64,000 bases of DNA from JAXGXJ01 sp963829545 (GCA_963829545.1 CAWHIX010000002.1:1-64000); one strand, 5' to 3'; counted from the first letter of the stretch, positions 30,158 through 39,296 are shown. The notes: generated from the letters alone by a model not told the origin. Program-made: numbers and translations.

Positions 30158-30872
30158 GCCTGCGCTCCGCCAGTATCCGCTCGGCGTGGCGCAGGTCGAG
30201 ACGGTCGGTGATCTTGAAGTTCTCCGGCGATCCCTCCACCACGGCCACGCGGCCGCCGCGGCCCTCCACCAGGGAAGCGTCGTCAGTTGCCTCCGCGAGC
30301 ACTTCGTCCGGCTGAGCATACGCGTCCAGGAGCGCCGGCCAGCGGAAGATCTGCGGTGTCTGCGCCCGGAAGAGTTGGGCGCGGTGGGGGGTATCCACGA
30401 TGATGCCCTGCTCGTCGACCAGCTTGATGGTGTCCACACTGGGTACCGCCGGCACCACCCCGTCGAGCGAGGGGTCGGCGACCAGAGCAGCCATTGCGCG
30501 GCTCACCTCATCGCAGGTGACCAACGGGCGGGCACCGTCATGCACACCCACGAAATCCCACGTGCCCAGCTCGGCGAGAGCCCGCAGCCCGTTGCGGACG
30601 GAGAAGGGCCGCTTCTGCTCGCCCGCCACCACCCGCACCACCTTGCCGATGTGTTCCAACTCGATCTCGTTGCCGCAGTAATCCACGTCCTCCACGTTCA
30701 CCACTACGAGCATGGTGTCTATCTCCGCACACGAGCTCAGGATGGTCAGAGTGCGCTGCAGCATGGGAATGCCCAGAAGGGGGACGTACTGCTTGGGCAT
30801 GCCCGAATCGAGCCGCGTGCCGTAGCCGGCCGCCGCCACCACCATCGCAAGGCTCGGTCGTCCGTCCACCAT
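30150..30872 (-). CDS. ispD: 2-C-methyl-D-erythritol 4-phosphate cytidylyltransferase
   Basis: Transfers CMP from CTP to MEP in the isoprenoid pathway. The 240-residue frame starts MVDGRPSLAMVVAAAGYGTR at 30872, chosen because AGGAGGTGA sits five bases upstream. The nucleotide-binding motif AAGYGTRLDSGMPKQYVPL is complete. Later motifs are VVAGEQKRPFSVRNGLRAL (R-x-x-S-V-x-x-G), VHDGARPLVT and TDDASLVEGRGGRVAVVEG, with a final ITDRLDLRHAERIL. The gene lies 14 bases after the PIN/TRAM gene and overlaps ispF, which uses its product two steps later. Confidence 0.95.
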   Translation of the reverse strand: MVDGRPSLAMVVAAAGYGTRLDSGMPKQYVPLLGIPMLQRTLTILSSCAEIDTMLVVVNVEDVDYCGNEIELEHIGKVVRVVAGEQKRPFSVRNGLRALAELGTWDFVGVHDGARPLVTCDEVSRAMAALVADPSLDGVVPAVPSVDTIKLVDEQGIIVDTPHRAQLFRAQTPQIFRWPALLDAYAQPDEVLAEATDDASLVEGRGGRVAVVEGSPENFKITDRLDLRHAERILAERRHD

Positions 30873-30885
30873 CCAGGTCACCTCC

Positions 30886-31932
30886 TCAGGACGCCAACCG
30901 GGTGAAGACCATGCGGCCGGAGGGGTTCTGCAGCACGGAGGTGACCTCCACCTCCACCTCCTCGCCCAACCGGGTGCGACCACCCTCTATCACCACCATG
31001 GTGCCGTCTTCCAGGTAGGCCACTCCCTGGTCCTCTTCCTTGCCCTCCCGCAGGATCTTCACGCCCAGGCTCTCACCCGGCAGCACCAGGGTCTTGAGAG
31101 AGCTGGAGAGCTGGTTCACGTTCAGGACTTCGACGCCCTGGATCTGGGCCAGCTTGTTGAGGTTGTAGTCGGTGGTGAGGATGCAGGCCTTCATCTCCTT
31201 GGCCAGGCGGAGGAGCTTGGCATCGACCTCGGCGATGGTCGGGAAATCGCGTTCGATAATGATCAGTTTCTTATAGGTCTCCTGGAGATGGCGCACGGTC
31301 TCGAGGCCCCGCCGACCCCGGGCCCGCTTCCCCGGCTCCGCCGAGTCGGCGATGGATTGCAGCTCCTCGAGGACGAACCCGGGCACGATCAGGTCTCCCT
31401 CCAAAAAGCCCGTGCCGACCACGTCGCCGATACGCCCGTCGATTATCACGGAGGTATCGAGGATCTTGGGACGGACGAAATGCTGCGTACCCGGTTGCTC
31501 GAGGAGGCCCTTGAAGCCCAAGAGGCGGGCCATGTCGGTGTGCCGCTTGTAGCCCAGGTAGGCGAAAAGGTATCCGCTGACCGCGTAGAGAAGGGGCAGC
31601 AGATAGGGGCCTACCACCGGCAGGTCGCGGACGGCGAGGCCGCCCAGGGCCGCGATGGCAAGCCCTATGAGCAGACCGATGGTGGTGAAGATCAACCCGC
31701 TGGCCGTGACCAGGGAGCTGGCTCGATCGAGCCGCCGCCCCAGACGCGTGACGGCCCGGCCCAGGAAACTGCCCAGGATCGCGCCCACGATCACCCCCGC
31801 CAGCACGGCCAGAGCGACGAGCAGGCCGTGCCCGAAGTCGCCCAGTCCGTCGCGCGGCAGGTAGGCCATAGCCAGCTCGTAGCCGACCACACCTCCCACG
31901 AGGGCCATCAGCAACCTGAGGGCGAAGGCCAC
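30886..31932 (-). CDS. PIN/TRAM-domain membrane protein (YacL family)
   Basis: A 348-residue protein with four predicted N-terminal membrane helices (LMALVGGVVGYELAMAYL; LLVALAVLAGVIVGAILG; LIFTTIGLLIGLAIAALG; LLPLLYAVSGYLFAYLGY). A PIN nuclease domain follows, with acidic residues in KILDTSVIIDGRIGDV, FVLEELQSIAD and CILTTDYNLNKLA. A C-terminal TRAM RNA-binding domain begins GESLGVKILREGKEEDQG. The start is GTG 31932, two bases after the carD stop and preceded by GGAGGAG. The family is conserved next to disA-radA in Bacillota and in some Actinomycetota. It is presumed to be a membrane-bound RNase, but its substrate is unknown. Confidence 0.9.
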   Translation of the reverse strand: MAFALRLLMALVGGVVGYELAMAYLPRDGLGDFGHGLLVALAVLAGVIVGAILGSFLGRAVTRLGRRLDRASSLVTASGLIFTTIGLLIGLAIAALGGLAVRDLPVVGPYLLPLLYAVSGYLFAYLGYKRHTDMARLLGFKGLLEQPGTQHFVRPKILDTSVIIDGRIGDVVGTGFLEGDLIVPGFVLEELQSIADSAEPGKRARGRRGLETVRHLQETYKKLIIIERDFPTIAEVDAKLLRLAKEMKACILTTDYNLNKLAQIQGVEVLNVNQLSSSLKTLVLPGESLGVKILREGKEEDQGVAYLEDGTMVVIEGGRTRLGEEVEVEVTSVLQNPSGRMVFTRLAS

Positions 31933-31934
31933 GG

Positions 31935-32441
31935 CTACTCCTCCTCGCGGGCCTGAGCGCACATCTCGGCCAGGATGCCGTCCAGAAGCTCCAGGGCCTT
32001 CTCCTCGTCCAGCCCCTTGGCGTACATCAACTCGGAAGCCAGGATGCGCCTGACCTTCGCATACATCTGCTTCTCGCCGGTGGAGAGGCCCTTGTCGTGG
32101 TCGCGAAGGGCCAGATTGCGGAGGACGTCGGCGATCTCCAGCACGTCTCCCGTCTTGATCTTGTCACGATTGTGCCTGATACGACGGTTCCAGTTGTCGG
32201 GCATGTGCGTGGCGTCGTCGCGCAGCACCGCCAGCACCTCGTCGACCTCCTCCTCCGAGATGACCGACCGTACGCCGGCCTTGTCAGAGCCCTCCACGGG
32301 GACTTGGATCGTCATGTCGTTGTGCAGCATCTGGATGAGGTAGCACGAGCGCCGTTCGTCGCCCTCTCCCTGCTCCACGATGTCAAGGATCCGCCCGGCT
32401 CCGTGATGGGGATAGACCACAGTGTCACCGATCGCGAACAT
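31935..32441 (-). CDS. carD: CarD-family transcription regulator
   Basis: A 168-residue RNA polymerase-binding protein that stabilises open complexes, especially at rRNA promoters in mycobacteria. The N-terminal RID/Tudor-like domain reads MFAIGDTVVYPHHGAGRILD and SCYLIQMLHNDMTIQVPVE. The helical C-terminal DNA-binding domain includes MPDNWNRRIRHNRDKIKTGD, with the conserved Trp that contacts the -10 junction, and ALRDHDKGLSTGEKQMYAK. Its ATG overlaps the disA stop by one base (TGATG). The gene order disA-carD-PIN/TRAM-ispD is shared with many Actinomycetota and Bacillota. Confidence 0.95.
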   Translation of the reverse strand: MFAIGDTVVYPHHGAGRILDIVEQGEGDERRSCYLIQMLHNDMTIQVPVEGSDKAGVRSVISEEEVDEVLAVLRDDATHMPDNWNRRIRHNRDKIKTGDVLEIADVLRNLALRDHDKGLSTGEKQMYAKVRRILASELMYAKGLDEEKALELLDGILAEMCAQAREEE

Positions 32442-33529
32442 CAGCCGTAACGCTCGAGCAGGTTCAGCTCCCGCAGACGGTTGAGACCTTCTTTGATGTC
32501 GCGCGCCCGAGCCAGCGTGACCCCGTCGCTGGTGGCCAACTCCTCAGCCGTGGCGTCGATGATGTCGCGCAGATGGCCATAGCGGCCGATGAGGGTGGCG
32601 ATGACCTCCTGGGGCAGCCGCGGTATCTTGCGCAGCATGCGATAGCCTCGAGGACTCAGGTGCTTCTCCAGCATGTTGATGCCGGGCTCGTAGCCAAGAA
32701 TCTGGCCGAGATGAGCCAGGGAAAGGAGGTCGTCGGAACGCAGGGCGCCCAGCCCCTCCCTCGCCTCTTTTAGCTTCTTGGCCGTTAGCTCGGGCAGGTA
32801 GTCCGCCAGGAGCGCCTCCCGATCCTCGCGCACCTGGAGCATCATCATCTCCAACTGCAGGCGGATCAGCCGGCCCTCCGTGCCCAGTTCGATTATGTAG
32901 CGCTCGATCTCCTGCACGATCACCAGGACCATCTCCAGTCTCTGGACCACGCTGAGGACGTCGTGGAGCGTGACCGCTTCCTCGAACTCCAGGGCGGACA
33001 GCGAGGTAGAAACGTGGTTGAGCCGCTCCTTGAACTTCTCGAGCGTCTGCAGGGCCTGGTTCGCGCTGTCGAGGATCGTATGTAGATGCTCCATGACGTA
33101 GCGCATGTCGGAGAGATAGATGGTGACCACATCGCGGGCAGCGGAGATGGAGATGCACAGGGCGCCTATCTGCTTGGCCACGCGCTCGGCCGTTCTGTGG
33201 CGCGTGCCGGTCTCCTCGGATTCGAGGGAGGCATCGGGCATGAGCTGGACGTTGGCGTGGAGGATACGCGTGCCCTCCCTGTCCAGCAGGATAGCGCCGT
33301 CCATCTTGGCCAACTCGTAGAGGATCATGGGCGCCAACTCGACGTCGATGTCGATGCCGCCGGAGATCATGGGCCGGATGTCGTCTTCGTCGGCAAAGAC
33401 GAGGAGCGCGCCCGTACGGGCGCGCACGATGTTGTCGATGGCCCGCCGGATCAACGTGCCCGGGGCGACCATCTCCAGCGCTTCGATGAGCCTTGCCTCT
33501 ATGGCAGGGGGCCGCTTACCCACGTCCAC
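32441..33529 (-). CDS. disA: DNA integrity scanning diadenylate cyclase DisA
   Basis: A 362-residue enzyme that makes cyclic di-AMP from ATP while scanning DNA. The DAC domain has the DGA motif (residues 77-79, KMDGAILLD) and the RHR motif (residues 110-112, GTRHRTAER), both intact, so it should be active. A helical linker follows (residues about 150-290). The C-terminal helix-hairpin-helix region has LRKIPRLPQEVIATLIGRYG and TLARARDIKEGLNRL for branched-DNA binding. It overlaps radA by 14 bases. RadA/Sms and DisA interact functionally in Bacillus. Confidence 0.95.
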   Translation of the reverse strand: MDVGKRPPAIEARLIEALEMVAPGTLIRRAIDNIVRARTGALLVFADEDDIRPMISGGIDIDVELAPMILYELAKMDGAILLDREGTRILHANVQLMPDASLESEETGTRHRTAERVAKQIGALCISISAARDVVTIYLSDMRYVMEHLHTILDSANQALQTLEKFKERLNHVSTSLSALEFEEAVTLHDVLSVVQRLEMVLVIVQEIERYIIELGTEGRLIRLQLEMMMLQVREDREALLADYLPELTAKKLKEAREGLGALRSDDLLSLAHLGQILGYEPGINMLEKHLSPRGYRMLRKIPRLPQEVIATLIGRYGHLRDIIDATAEELATSDGVTLARARDIKEGLNRLRELNLLERYG

Positions 33530-34904
33530 TCCTCATACCCACGTTCTTCACCGCCTCACCGATGTCCGTGACCGCCGTCAGGCTCGCCGCGCCCAACTCG
33601 GTCCCCGCCGCCCGCAACTCCTCGGCGTTGCGGGCCGGGAGAAAGATCCTCCCCAGGCCCCGCCGGCTCAACTCCTGCACGCGCTTGTCGGCCTGAAGGA
33701 CGTAGCGCACCCTGCCGGTGAGGCTTATCTCCCCCAGAGCCGCCACGCCCCCGTCCGCATCGGCGTCTCGCCACGCGGAGACCACCGCCAGAGCCACAGC
33801 CAGGTCGGCGGCCGGGTCCTCTATCACCAGCCCTCCTGCAACATTAACAAAGATGTCGCATTTGAGGAGCGGCAGATGGGCTCGGCGGCTCAGAACAGCC
33901 ACGATCATGGCCAGCCGGTTACGGTCCACCCCCCGGGCGACCCGCTGGGGCATGGCCAGGTTACTGGGGGCCACCAGGGCCTGCACCTCGGCCAGGAGAC
34001 AGCGCGTCCCTTCCATCACCGGGGCGACGGCTGAGCCGGAGCGGAGGTCCCCATCCTCGAGGAACACCGACGAGGGATCGGCCACCTCCACCAGTCCCTG
34101 TTCGGCCATCTGGAAGACGCCCACCTCGTTGGTGGAGCCGAAACGGTTCTTCACTGCGCGCAGGATGCGGAACGGTTGGGCGCGCTCACCTTCGAAGGAC
34201 AGGACCGCGTCGACCATGTGCTCCAGGACCCGCGGTCCGGCCAACTCGCCGTCCTTGGTGACGTGCCCGACCAGGATCAGGGCGATGTTGCAGGTCTTGG
34301 CCACGCGCAGGAGACGGCCGGCAGCATCACGGATCTGGACCACCGACCCGGGAGTCGACCCCAGTTCGGGCGACCACAGGGTCTGCACGGAGTCGACCAC
34401 GCACACGGCGGGACGGAGATGCTCCAGGCACGCCACCACCGCCTCCGTCTGCGTCTCGCTGAGAAGGCGCAGGCGACTGGCCCCGCCGTCCAGGCGGTTG
34501 CTGCGCAGCTTCACCTGAGGGGCCGATTCTTCTCCCGAGACGAGCAGCGTGGAGACGCCGGCCTTCTCCATGCGCAAGAGCGCCTGGAGAAGGAGCGTGC
34601 TCTTGCCCACCCCCGGCTCCCCACCCAGGAGGACCACCGAGCCGGCCACGAGACCCCCGCCCAGTACGCGGTCCAATTCGCCCAGCCCCGTGCCGATGCG
34701 CACCTGAGCACCGGGGTCGACGTCCATGAGGGTGACCGGAACAGGCGCGGCGGGCGCCGGTCCCGCCCTACGGGGCGATGACCCGGCGCCCGCCGCCTCT
34801 TCGACTATGGTGTTCCACTGGCCGCACCCGGGGCACCGGCCCAGCCATCCCGGTGATGCGTGACCGCACTCCTGACAGATGTAAGAGCTCTTTCCCCGCG
34901 GCAT
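33516..34904 (-). CDS. radA: DNA repair protein RadA/Sms
   Basis: A 462-residue RecA-like helicase that processes recombination intermediates. The N-terminal zinc finger reads YICQECGHASPGWLGRCPGC. Walker A is LLGGEPGVGKSTLLLQAL. The RadA signature KNRFG occurs in LRAVKNRFGSTNEVGVFQM. The C-terminal Lon-like domain has DPAADLAVALAVVSAWRD and EISLTGRVRYVLQADKR. An Ala/Pro-rich linker follows the zinc finger. The ATG at 34904 is 29 bases after the clpC stop. The gene is intact and in the order clpC-radA-disA seen in Bacillus. Confidence 0.96.
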   Translation of the reverse strand: MPRGKSSYICQECGHASPGWLGRCPGCGQWNTIVEEAAGAGSSPRRAGPAPAAPVPVTLMDVDPGAQVRIGTGLGELDRVLGGGLVAGSVVLLGGEPGVGKSTLLLQALLRMEKAGVSTLLVSGEESAPQVKLRSNRLDGGASRLRLLSETQTEAVVACLEHLRPAVCVVDSVQTLWSPELGSTPGSVVQIRDAAGRLLRVAKTCNIALILVGHVTKDGELAGPRVLEHMVDAVLSFEGERAQPFRILRAVKNRFGSTNEVGVFQMAEQGLVEVADPSSVFLEDGDLRSGSAVAPVMEGTRCLLAEVQALVAPSNLAMPQRVARGVDRNRLAMIVAVLSRRAHLPLLKCDIFVNVAGGLVIEDPAADLAVALAVVSAWRDADADGGVAALGEISLTGRVRYVLQADKRVQELSRRGLGRIFLPARNAEELRAAGTELGAASLTAVTDIGEAVKNVGMRSGRG

Positions 34905-34933
34905 CGGCCGCCCCGTCCTAGTAGGAGGCTACT

Positions 34934-37426
34934 CTAGCCGGTCTCGTCGGCTACGAGGACCTCCGGGGCCCCCGAGATGACCTCGACGATGGCCAGATGG
35001 TCTTCATCCCGGTCGACAAGGACCGTGCTGCCGGCAGGGAACCTTCCGGAAAGCACTTCATCGGCCAGCAGGTCCTCCACCTGGGACTGGATGGCGCGCC
35101 TGAGCGGCCGCGCGCCCATGGTGGGATCGTAGCCCAGATCTACCAGCAGGGACTTGGCCGCCGTGGTGAGCGCCAGGCCGATCTCGCGGTCCTTGAGTTG
35201 CTCCTCCAAACGAGCGAGCATGAGATCGACGATGGACGTGATCTCCTCCCGGGACAGCTTGTGGAAGACGATCACCTCGTCCACCCGGTTGAGGAACTCG
35301 GGCCGGAAGACCTTCTTGAGCTCGCCGGTAACGCGGGTCTTCATCTCCTCATACTGCAGGCCACCCTCGGCCACGGCCTCCTGGAAGCCCAGAACCTGGC
35401 CCTTGGAGATTATGGATGCGCCTATGTTGGAGGTCATGATTATGATGGCGTTCCGAAAGTCGACCGTGCGCCCCTGAGCGTCGGTCAAGCGGCCATCCTC
35501 CAGTATCTGCAGGAGGATGTTGAACACGTCCGGGTGTGCCTTCTCGATCTCGTCGAGCAGGACTACCGAGTAGGGGCGCCGGCGCACAGACTCGGTGAGC
35601 TGTCCGCCTTCGTCGTAGCCCACATACCCGGGTGGGGAGCCCACCAGACGGCTGACGGCGTGCTTCTCCATGAACTCCGACATGTCCACCTGGATGAGGG
35701 CCGCCTCGTCGCCGAAGAGGAACTCGGCCAGGGTCCGCGCCAGTTCGGTCTTGCCCACGCCGGAGGGGCCCAGGAAGATGAACGAGCCGGCCGGCCGGTG
35801 CGGGTCTTTGAGCCCGGCGCGCGAACGCCGGATGGCGCGGGATACGGAGCGGACGGCTTCCTCCTGGCCCACCACGCGTTTGTGGAGGGCTTCCTCCATG
35901 CGCAGCAGACGGTGCGTCTCGGCCTCGGTGAGCTTGGTGACCGGGATGCCGGTCCACATGGCCGTGACCTCACCGATCTCATCCTCACCGATAGATATCT
36001 CCACACCGCCCTCGGACTCCTGCCACTTCTCCTCCAGCTCGCGCCGCTGGTTGAGCAGTTTGCGCTCTCGGTCGCGCAGCGAGGCCGCCTTCTCGAAGTC
36101 CTGGACCTCGATGGCCGTTTCTTTCTCGCGGCGTACCTCGAGGATGGCGCCCTCGACCTCTTTCAGATCGGGGGAGGCGCACATGTTCTGGATGCGTTTG
36201 CGCGACGCAGCTTCGTCGACCAGATCGACGGCTTTGTCGGGCAGGAAGCGATCGCTGATATAGCGGTCGGCCAGATAGGCCGCGGCGTCGAGGGCCTCGT
36301 CGGTGATACGCACGTGGTGATGGGCCTCGTAGCGCTCGCGCAGCCCGGCCAGGATCTTCTTGGTCTCCTCGACCGTGGGCTCCTTCACCAGGATCTTCTG
36401 GAAGCGGCGCTCGAGTGCAGCGTCCTTGGCCAAGTGCTTGCGGTATTCGTCCATGGTCGTAGCGCCGATGGTCTGGATCTCGCCCCGCGCAAGAGCCGGC
36501 TTGAGGATGGAGGCGGCGTCGATGGCCCCCTCGGCCGCGCCGGCACCGACCAGGTTGTGTATCTCGTCGATGAAGAGGATGATGTCGCCCCGCTCGGAGA
36601 TCTCCTTCATCACCTTTTTGAGGCGCTCTTCGAACTCGCCCCGATACTTCGAGCCTGCCACCAGGGCCCCGAGGTCGAGGGTGTAGATCTGCTTGTCCTT
36701 GAGGAGCCCGGGCACGTCGTTCTTGGCGATGCGCTGCGCCAAGCCTTCGACCACCGCGGTCTTGCCCACGCCCGGTTCACCTACCAGCACAGGGTTGTTC
36801 TTGGTGCGGCGGGACAGGATCTGCATGACGCGTTCGATCTCGGTCTCGCGACCGATGACGGGGTCGAGCTTGTCCTCCTCAGCGTACCGAGTGAGGTTGC
36901 GGCCGAACTGGTCGAGCACCTTCGAGCTCTTCCGGTCCTTGGCCTCGGCCGCACCCGCCTCCGCGGAACCGCGGGAGGGACGCCGAGTGGGGCCGGCCAG
37001 CACCCTCATGACCTCCTGGCGCACGCGCTCGGCGTCGACCTCCAGGTCGGCCAGGATGCGCGCCGCAACGCCCTCGGTCTCGCGCGCGAGCCCGAGGAGG
37101 ATATGCTCGGTGCCGATGTAGTTGTGGCCCAGCGACAAGGCTTCCCGTAGAGCCAGTTCGAGCACCTTCTTGGCCCGCGGCGTGAAGGGTATCTGTCCCT
37201 GCGACTCGTGCTCGCCCTCGCCTACTATGCGGGTGACCTCGCCCCTGACTTCTTCCATGGTGACTTCCAGGGAACCCAGTACCCGCGCAGCCACGCCGTC
37301 GGCCTCGCGCAGCAGGCCCAGCAGGAGGTGCTCGGTACCTATGTAGTTGTGACGTAGGTTCCGCGCCTCTTCCTGAGCGAGGACCACTACCTGTCTGGCC
37401 CTTTCAGTGAACCGTTCGAACATCAT
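34934..37426 (-). CDS. clpC: AAA+ unfoldase ClpC
   Basis: An 830-residue partner of the ClpP protease that unfolds substrates in the cytoplasm. The N-domain has two Clp-N repeats (NYIGTEHLLLGLLREADGVA and NYIGTEHILLGLARETEGVA). The Glu in each GTEH corresponds to the phosphoarginine-binding Glu of Bacillus ClpC and is kept. D1 has GEPGVGKTAVVEGLAQRI and the middle domain carries a UVR-like ELEEK/FEKAASLRDRERK stretch. D2 has FLGPSGVGKTELARTLAEFL. It lies 12 bases after mcsB. No CtsR operator was seen, and no ctsR gene precedes mcsA. Confidence 0.96.
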   Translation of the reverse strand: MMFERFTERARQVVVLAQEEARNLRHNYIGTEHLLLGLLREADGVAARVLGSLEVTMEEVRGEVTRIVGEGEHESQGQIPFTPRAKKVLELALREALSLGHNYIGTEHILLGLARETEGVAARILADLEVDAERVRQEVMRVLAGPTRRPSRGSAEAGAAEAKDRKSSKVLDQFGRNLTRYAEEDKLDPVIGRETEIERVMQILSRRTKNNPVLVGEPGVGKTAVVEGLAQRIAKNDVPGLLKDKQIYTLDLGALVAGSKYRGEFEERLKKVMKEISERGDIILFIDEIHNLVGAGAAEGAIDAASILKPALARGEIQTIGATTMDEYRKHLAKDAALERRFQKILVKEPTVEETKKILAGLRERYEAHHHVRITDEALDAAAYLADRYISDRFLPDKAVDLVDEAASRKRIQNMCASPDLKEVEGAILEVRREKETAIEVQDFEKAASLRDRERKLLNQRRELEEKWQESEGGVEISIGEDEIGEVTAMWTGIPVTKLTEAETHRLLRMEEALHKRVVGQEEAVRSVSRAIRRSRAGLKDPHRPAGSFIFLGPSGVGKTELARTLAEFLFGDEAALIQVDMSEFMEKHAVSRLVGSPPGYVGYDEGGQLTESVRRRPYSVVLLDEIEKAHPDVFNILLQILEDGRLTDAQGRTVDFRNAIIIMTSNIGASIISKGQVLGFQEAVAEGGLQYEEMKTRVTGELKKVFRPEFLNRVDEVIVFHKLSREEITSIVDLMLARLEEQLKDREIGLALTTAAKSLLVDLGYDPTMGARPLRRAIQSQVEDLLADEVLSGRFPAGSTVLVDRDEDHLAIVEVISGAPEVLVADETG

Positions 37427-37438
37427 GCCTTTCTCCTG

Positions 37439-38458
37439 TCACCGCACCCTGGCGTCCGCGAAGACCTCGCGGAGGACCCGGGCTCGGACGTTATCGATGT
37501 CGGGATCTTCAAGACTACCGGGGCCGGACTCCATGTGCTCCACGATGAGGTGCGCCGGCTGCAGCTTCTGCATCAAGCTGAACGAACACGCCTCGTCCAT
37601 GCCCGGAATCACCGCCACGCCCAACTCCACACCCACGTCGGCGGCAGACACCACGTTGACGGCCTCGGCGAAGGAGATGTTCCAGGCATGCTGCCCGACG
37701 CCTATGGCCCGGCCGATGTGATCCTTGACCTGTGTGGGGTTCGATCGGAACAGCATCTTCCTCACCGATCGCTCTTTTTCCAGGATCTCTCCTGAGACCT
37801 CTTCTATCTGCTTGATCGTTTCCCTCTCTGGTTTACCCTGACGGCCCAAGTTTGAGACCTGCACCACACCTCCCGCCCCTCCCCACAGAGGAGCGAGACC
37901 AAGTCCATCGTCGAGCAGTTCCAGAGCGATCCCGGGCAGCCGGCCCGCGAAGGTGAGGGCAGGCGCGTGCAGAGTGGCGTAGGCCCGCAGCCCCGTGCCC
38001 GCCTGCTCGGGGTGGCTGGTGAGGTAGCCCCACTGGGCGTCGAAGGCGTACGGGGCTGCCGCTTCCAGACGATCGTCGAGCAGACTCAGCAGCGACCACA
38101 GGAAGGGCAACTGATCCCCCACCCGAAAACCGAGCAGGCGCAGGTGATCGTCGCCGTTGATCTCCAGGGACGCTTCGCCCTCCCCGTAGATGGCGAAGCC
38201 ACGACCCGCACCCCCGGCGTCGGCGAAGCGCGGCGTCATGAGCCCCCGCTCCACCAGAAGGGCCACGTCTATGCTCGAGGCCTCCTGCAACTCGTAGGCC
38301 TTCCAACCGTCGGCGTCCTCGGAGGCGAGCACGTCGAGAACCTGGGCGCGAAACTCCTCCAGCGCCTCGGCCTGCTCGGCGTGAGGAAAGCGCAGGCCTG
38401 TCTGGTTGCGCGAGAGACCCAGGCCACAGGCGGTGAGAGTGGCGGCGGCCCGCGTCAC
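37439..38458 (-). CDS. McsB-like protein with degenerate arginine-kinase active site
   Basis: A 339-residue homologue of the protein-arginine kinase McsB. The GTG start at 38458 overlaps the mcsA stop (GTGA). Fold-wide similarity is clear: SRNQTGLRFPH, RGLMTPRFA, DAQWGYLTSHPEQAGTGLRA, VVQVSNLGRQGKPERETIKQ and LEKERSVRKML. The catalytic parts have changed. The ATP-binding S-S-R-x-R-x-x-R-N segment reads A-C-G-L-G-L-S-R-N (Arg to Gly at 12 and 14). N-E-E-D-H reads N-G-D-D-H (101-105). The reactive Cys of S-C-P is His149. R-G-x-Y-G-E-G reads A-P-L-W-G-G-A-G (189-196). It is probably not an active kinase, and may act as a scaffold for McsA and ClpC. Confidence 0.8.
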   Translation of the reverse strand: MTRAAATLTACGLGLSRNQTGLRFPHAEQAEALEEFRAQVLDVLASEDADGWKAYELQEASSIDVALLVERGLMTPRFADAGGAGRGFAIYGEGEASLEINGDDHLRLLGFRVGDQLPFLWSLLSLLDDRLEAAAPYAFDAQWGYLTSHPEQAGTGLRAYATLHAPALTFAGRLPGIALELLDDGLGLAPLWGGAGGVVQVSNLGRQGKPERETIKQIEEVSGEILEKERSVRKMLFRSNPTQVKDHIGRAIGVGQHAWNISFAEAVNVVSAADVGVELGVAVIPGMDEACSFSLMQKLQPAHLIVEHMESGPGSLEDPDIDNVRARVLREVFADARVR

Positions 38459-39033
38459 CGTCCGTCCTCCTGCAGGTCGCGGGCCAGGTCGGCGAGCCGG
38501 TCGCGCACGCCGGCAGCCTCCTCGAACCGCTCCGTCTCCACCAGTTCGCTCAGCATACGCTTGAGGCGGATCACCTCGTGACGCAGCGAGTCGGAGGGCG
38601 AGCCCCCGCGCGGCACCTTGCCCAGGTGCTCCACGTGGTCCCTTCCTTCCTGGACCGCCGCCCACAACTGCTCGGCGAACACCTGGTAGCAGACCGGACA
38701 CCCCACCGTACCCGTCTCTTTGAGGTCGGCGAGCGTGGTGCCGCACACGGTGCAGACCCGGTGCTCCTCCTGTCCGACCGAGGGGCCGGGAGTCTCTTCT
38801 CGGGAACTCGTCCCGGCGATCTGACGGAGCGCGGCAGGGACGGCCAAGACCAGGGTGATGCCCTCCGTGTCCCCTGCCAGGGTCTCTGCGCAGGAGTGGC
38901 ACAGGCGGGTATGCGTGACCGCCCCGTCCTGCACGCGCAGGAGGTGGATGACGGCTCCCTCTTCGCCGCACATCTCACAGGCAGCGGAACCGTCGGCGTC
39001 TATGTGTAAGCCGGGTGAATCGTCTGCGAACAC
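38455..39033 (-). CDS. mcsA: McsA, zinc-finger/UVR adaptor
   Basis: A 192-residue adaptor that activates McsB and ClpC in Bacillus. GTG 39033 is chosen because GAGGAGG sits six bases upstream. Four Cys pairs form the zinc-binding region: CEMCGEEGAVIHLL, LCHSCAETLAG, CTVCGTTLADLKETG and GCPVCYQVFAEQL. A C-terminal UVR motif follows (LKRMLSELVETERFEEAAGV, RDRLADLARD). The 263-base gap to lysS contains a palindromic C5G5 hairpin near 39221-39264 and a TATGCTACACT -10-like stretch, so mcsA-mcsB-clpC may have its own promoter. No ctsR gene is present, unlike ctsR-mcsA-mcsB-clpC of Bacillus. Confidence 0.9.
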   Translation of the reverse strand: MFADDSPGLHIDADGSAACEMCGEEGAVIHLLRVQDGAVTHTRLCHSCAETLAGDTEGITLVLAVPAALRQIAGTSSREETPGPSVGQEEHRVCTVCGTTLADLKETGTVGCPVCYQVFAEQLWAAVQEGRDHVEHLGKVPRGGSPSDSLRHEVIRLKRMLSELVETERFEEAAGVRDRLADLARDLQEDGR

Positions 39034-39296
39034 CCGAAGCCTCCTCGTGACCACGGCCGATAACACCGGCCGGTTCTTCCGGCACAGAACATAGGGGATT
39101 AGATCGGTCGGCCGTCGTGCCGGGGAACGCCCTCGATGCCACCGCACAGGGTCGATGGCTGCTGTGCAAAGTGTAGCATAACCCACCCCTCGGACGACCC
39201 GTTCGGACCCGTTGGTGATACCCCCGGGGGAACCGTGAAGAATGCGGGCAGGCGCCCCGGGGGGTCGCTCCGGCAGGCGGCGCCGGAAGGCCGTCC

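Noticed and set aside
34997..37150. 717-codon plus-strand open frame
   Set aside because: It is antisense to clpC. High GC codon bias leaves the opposite strand open and no domain is recognisable.
39034..39296. CtsR operator before mcsA
   Set aside because: No heptad direct repeat of the CtsR type could be found in this gap.
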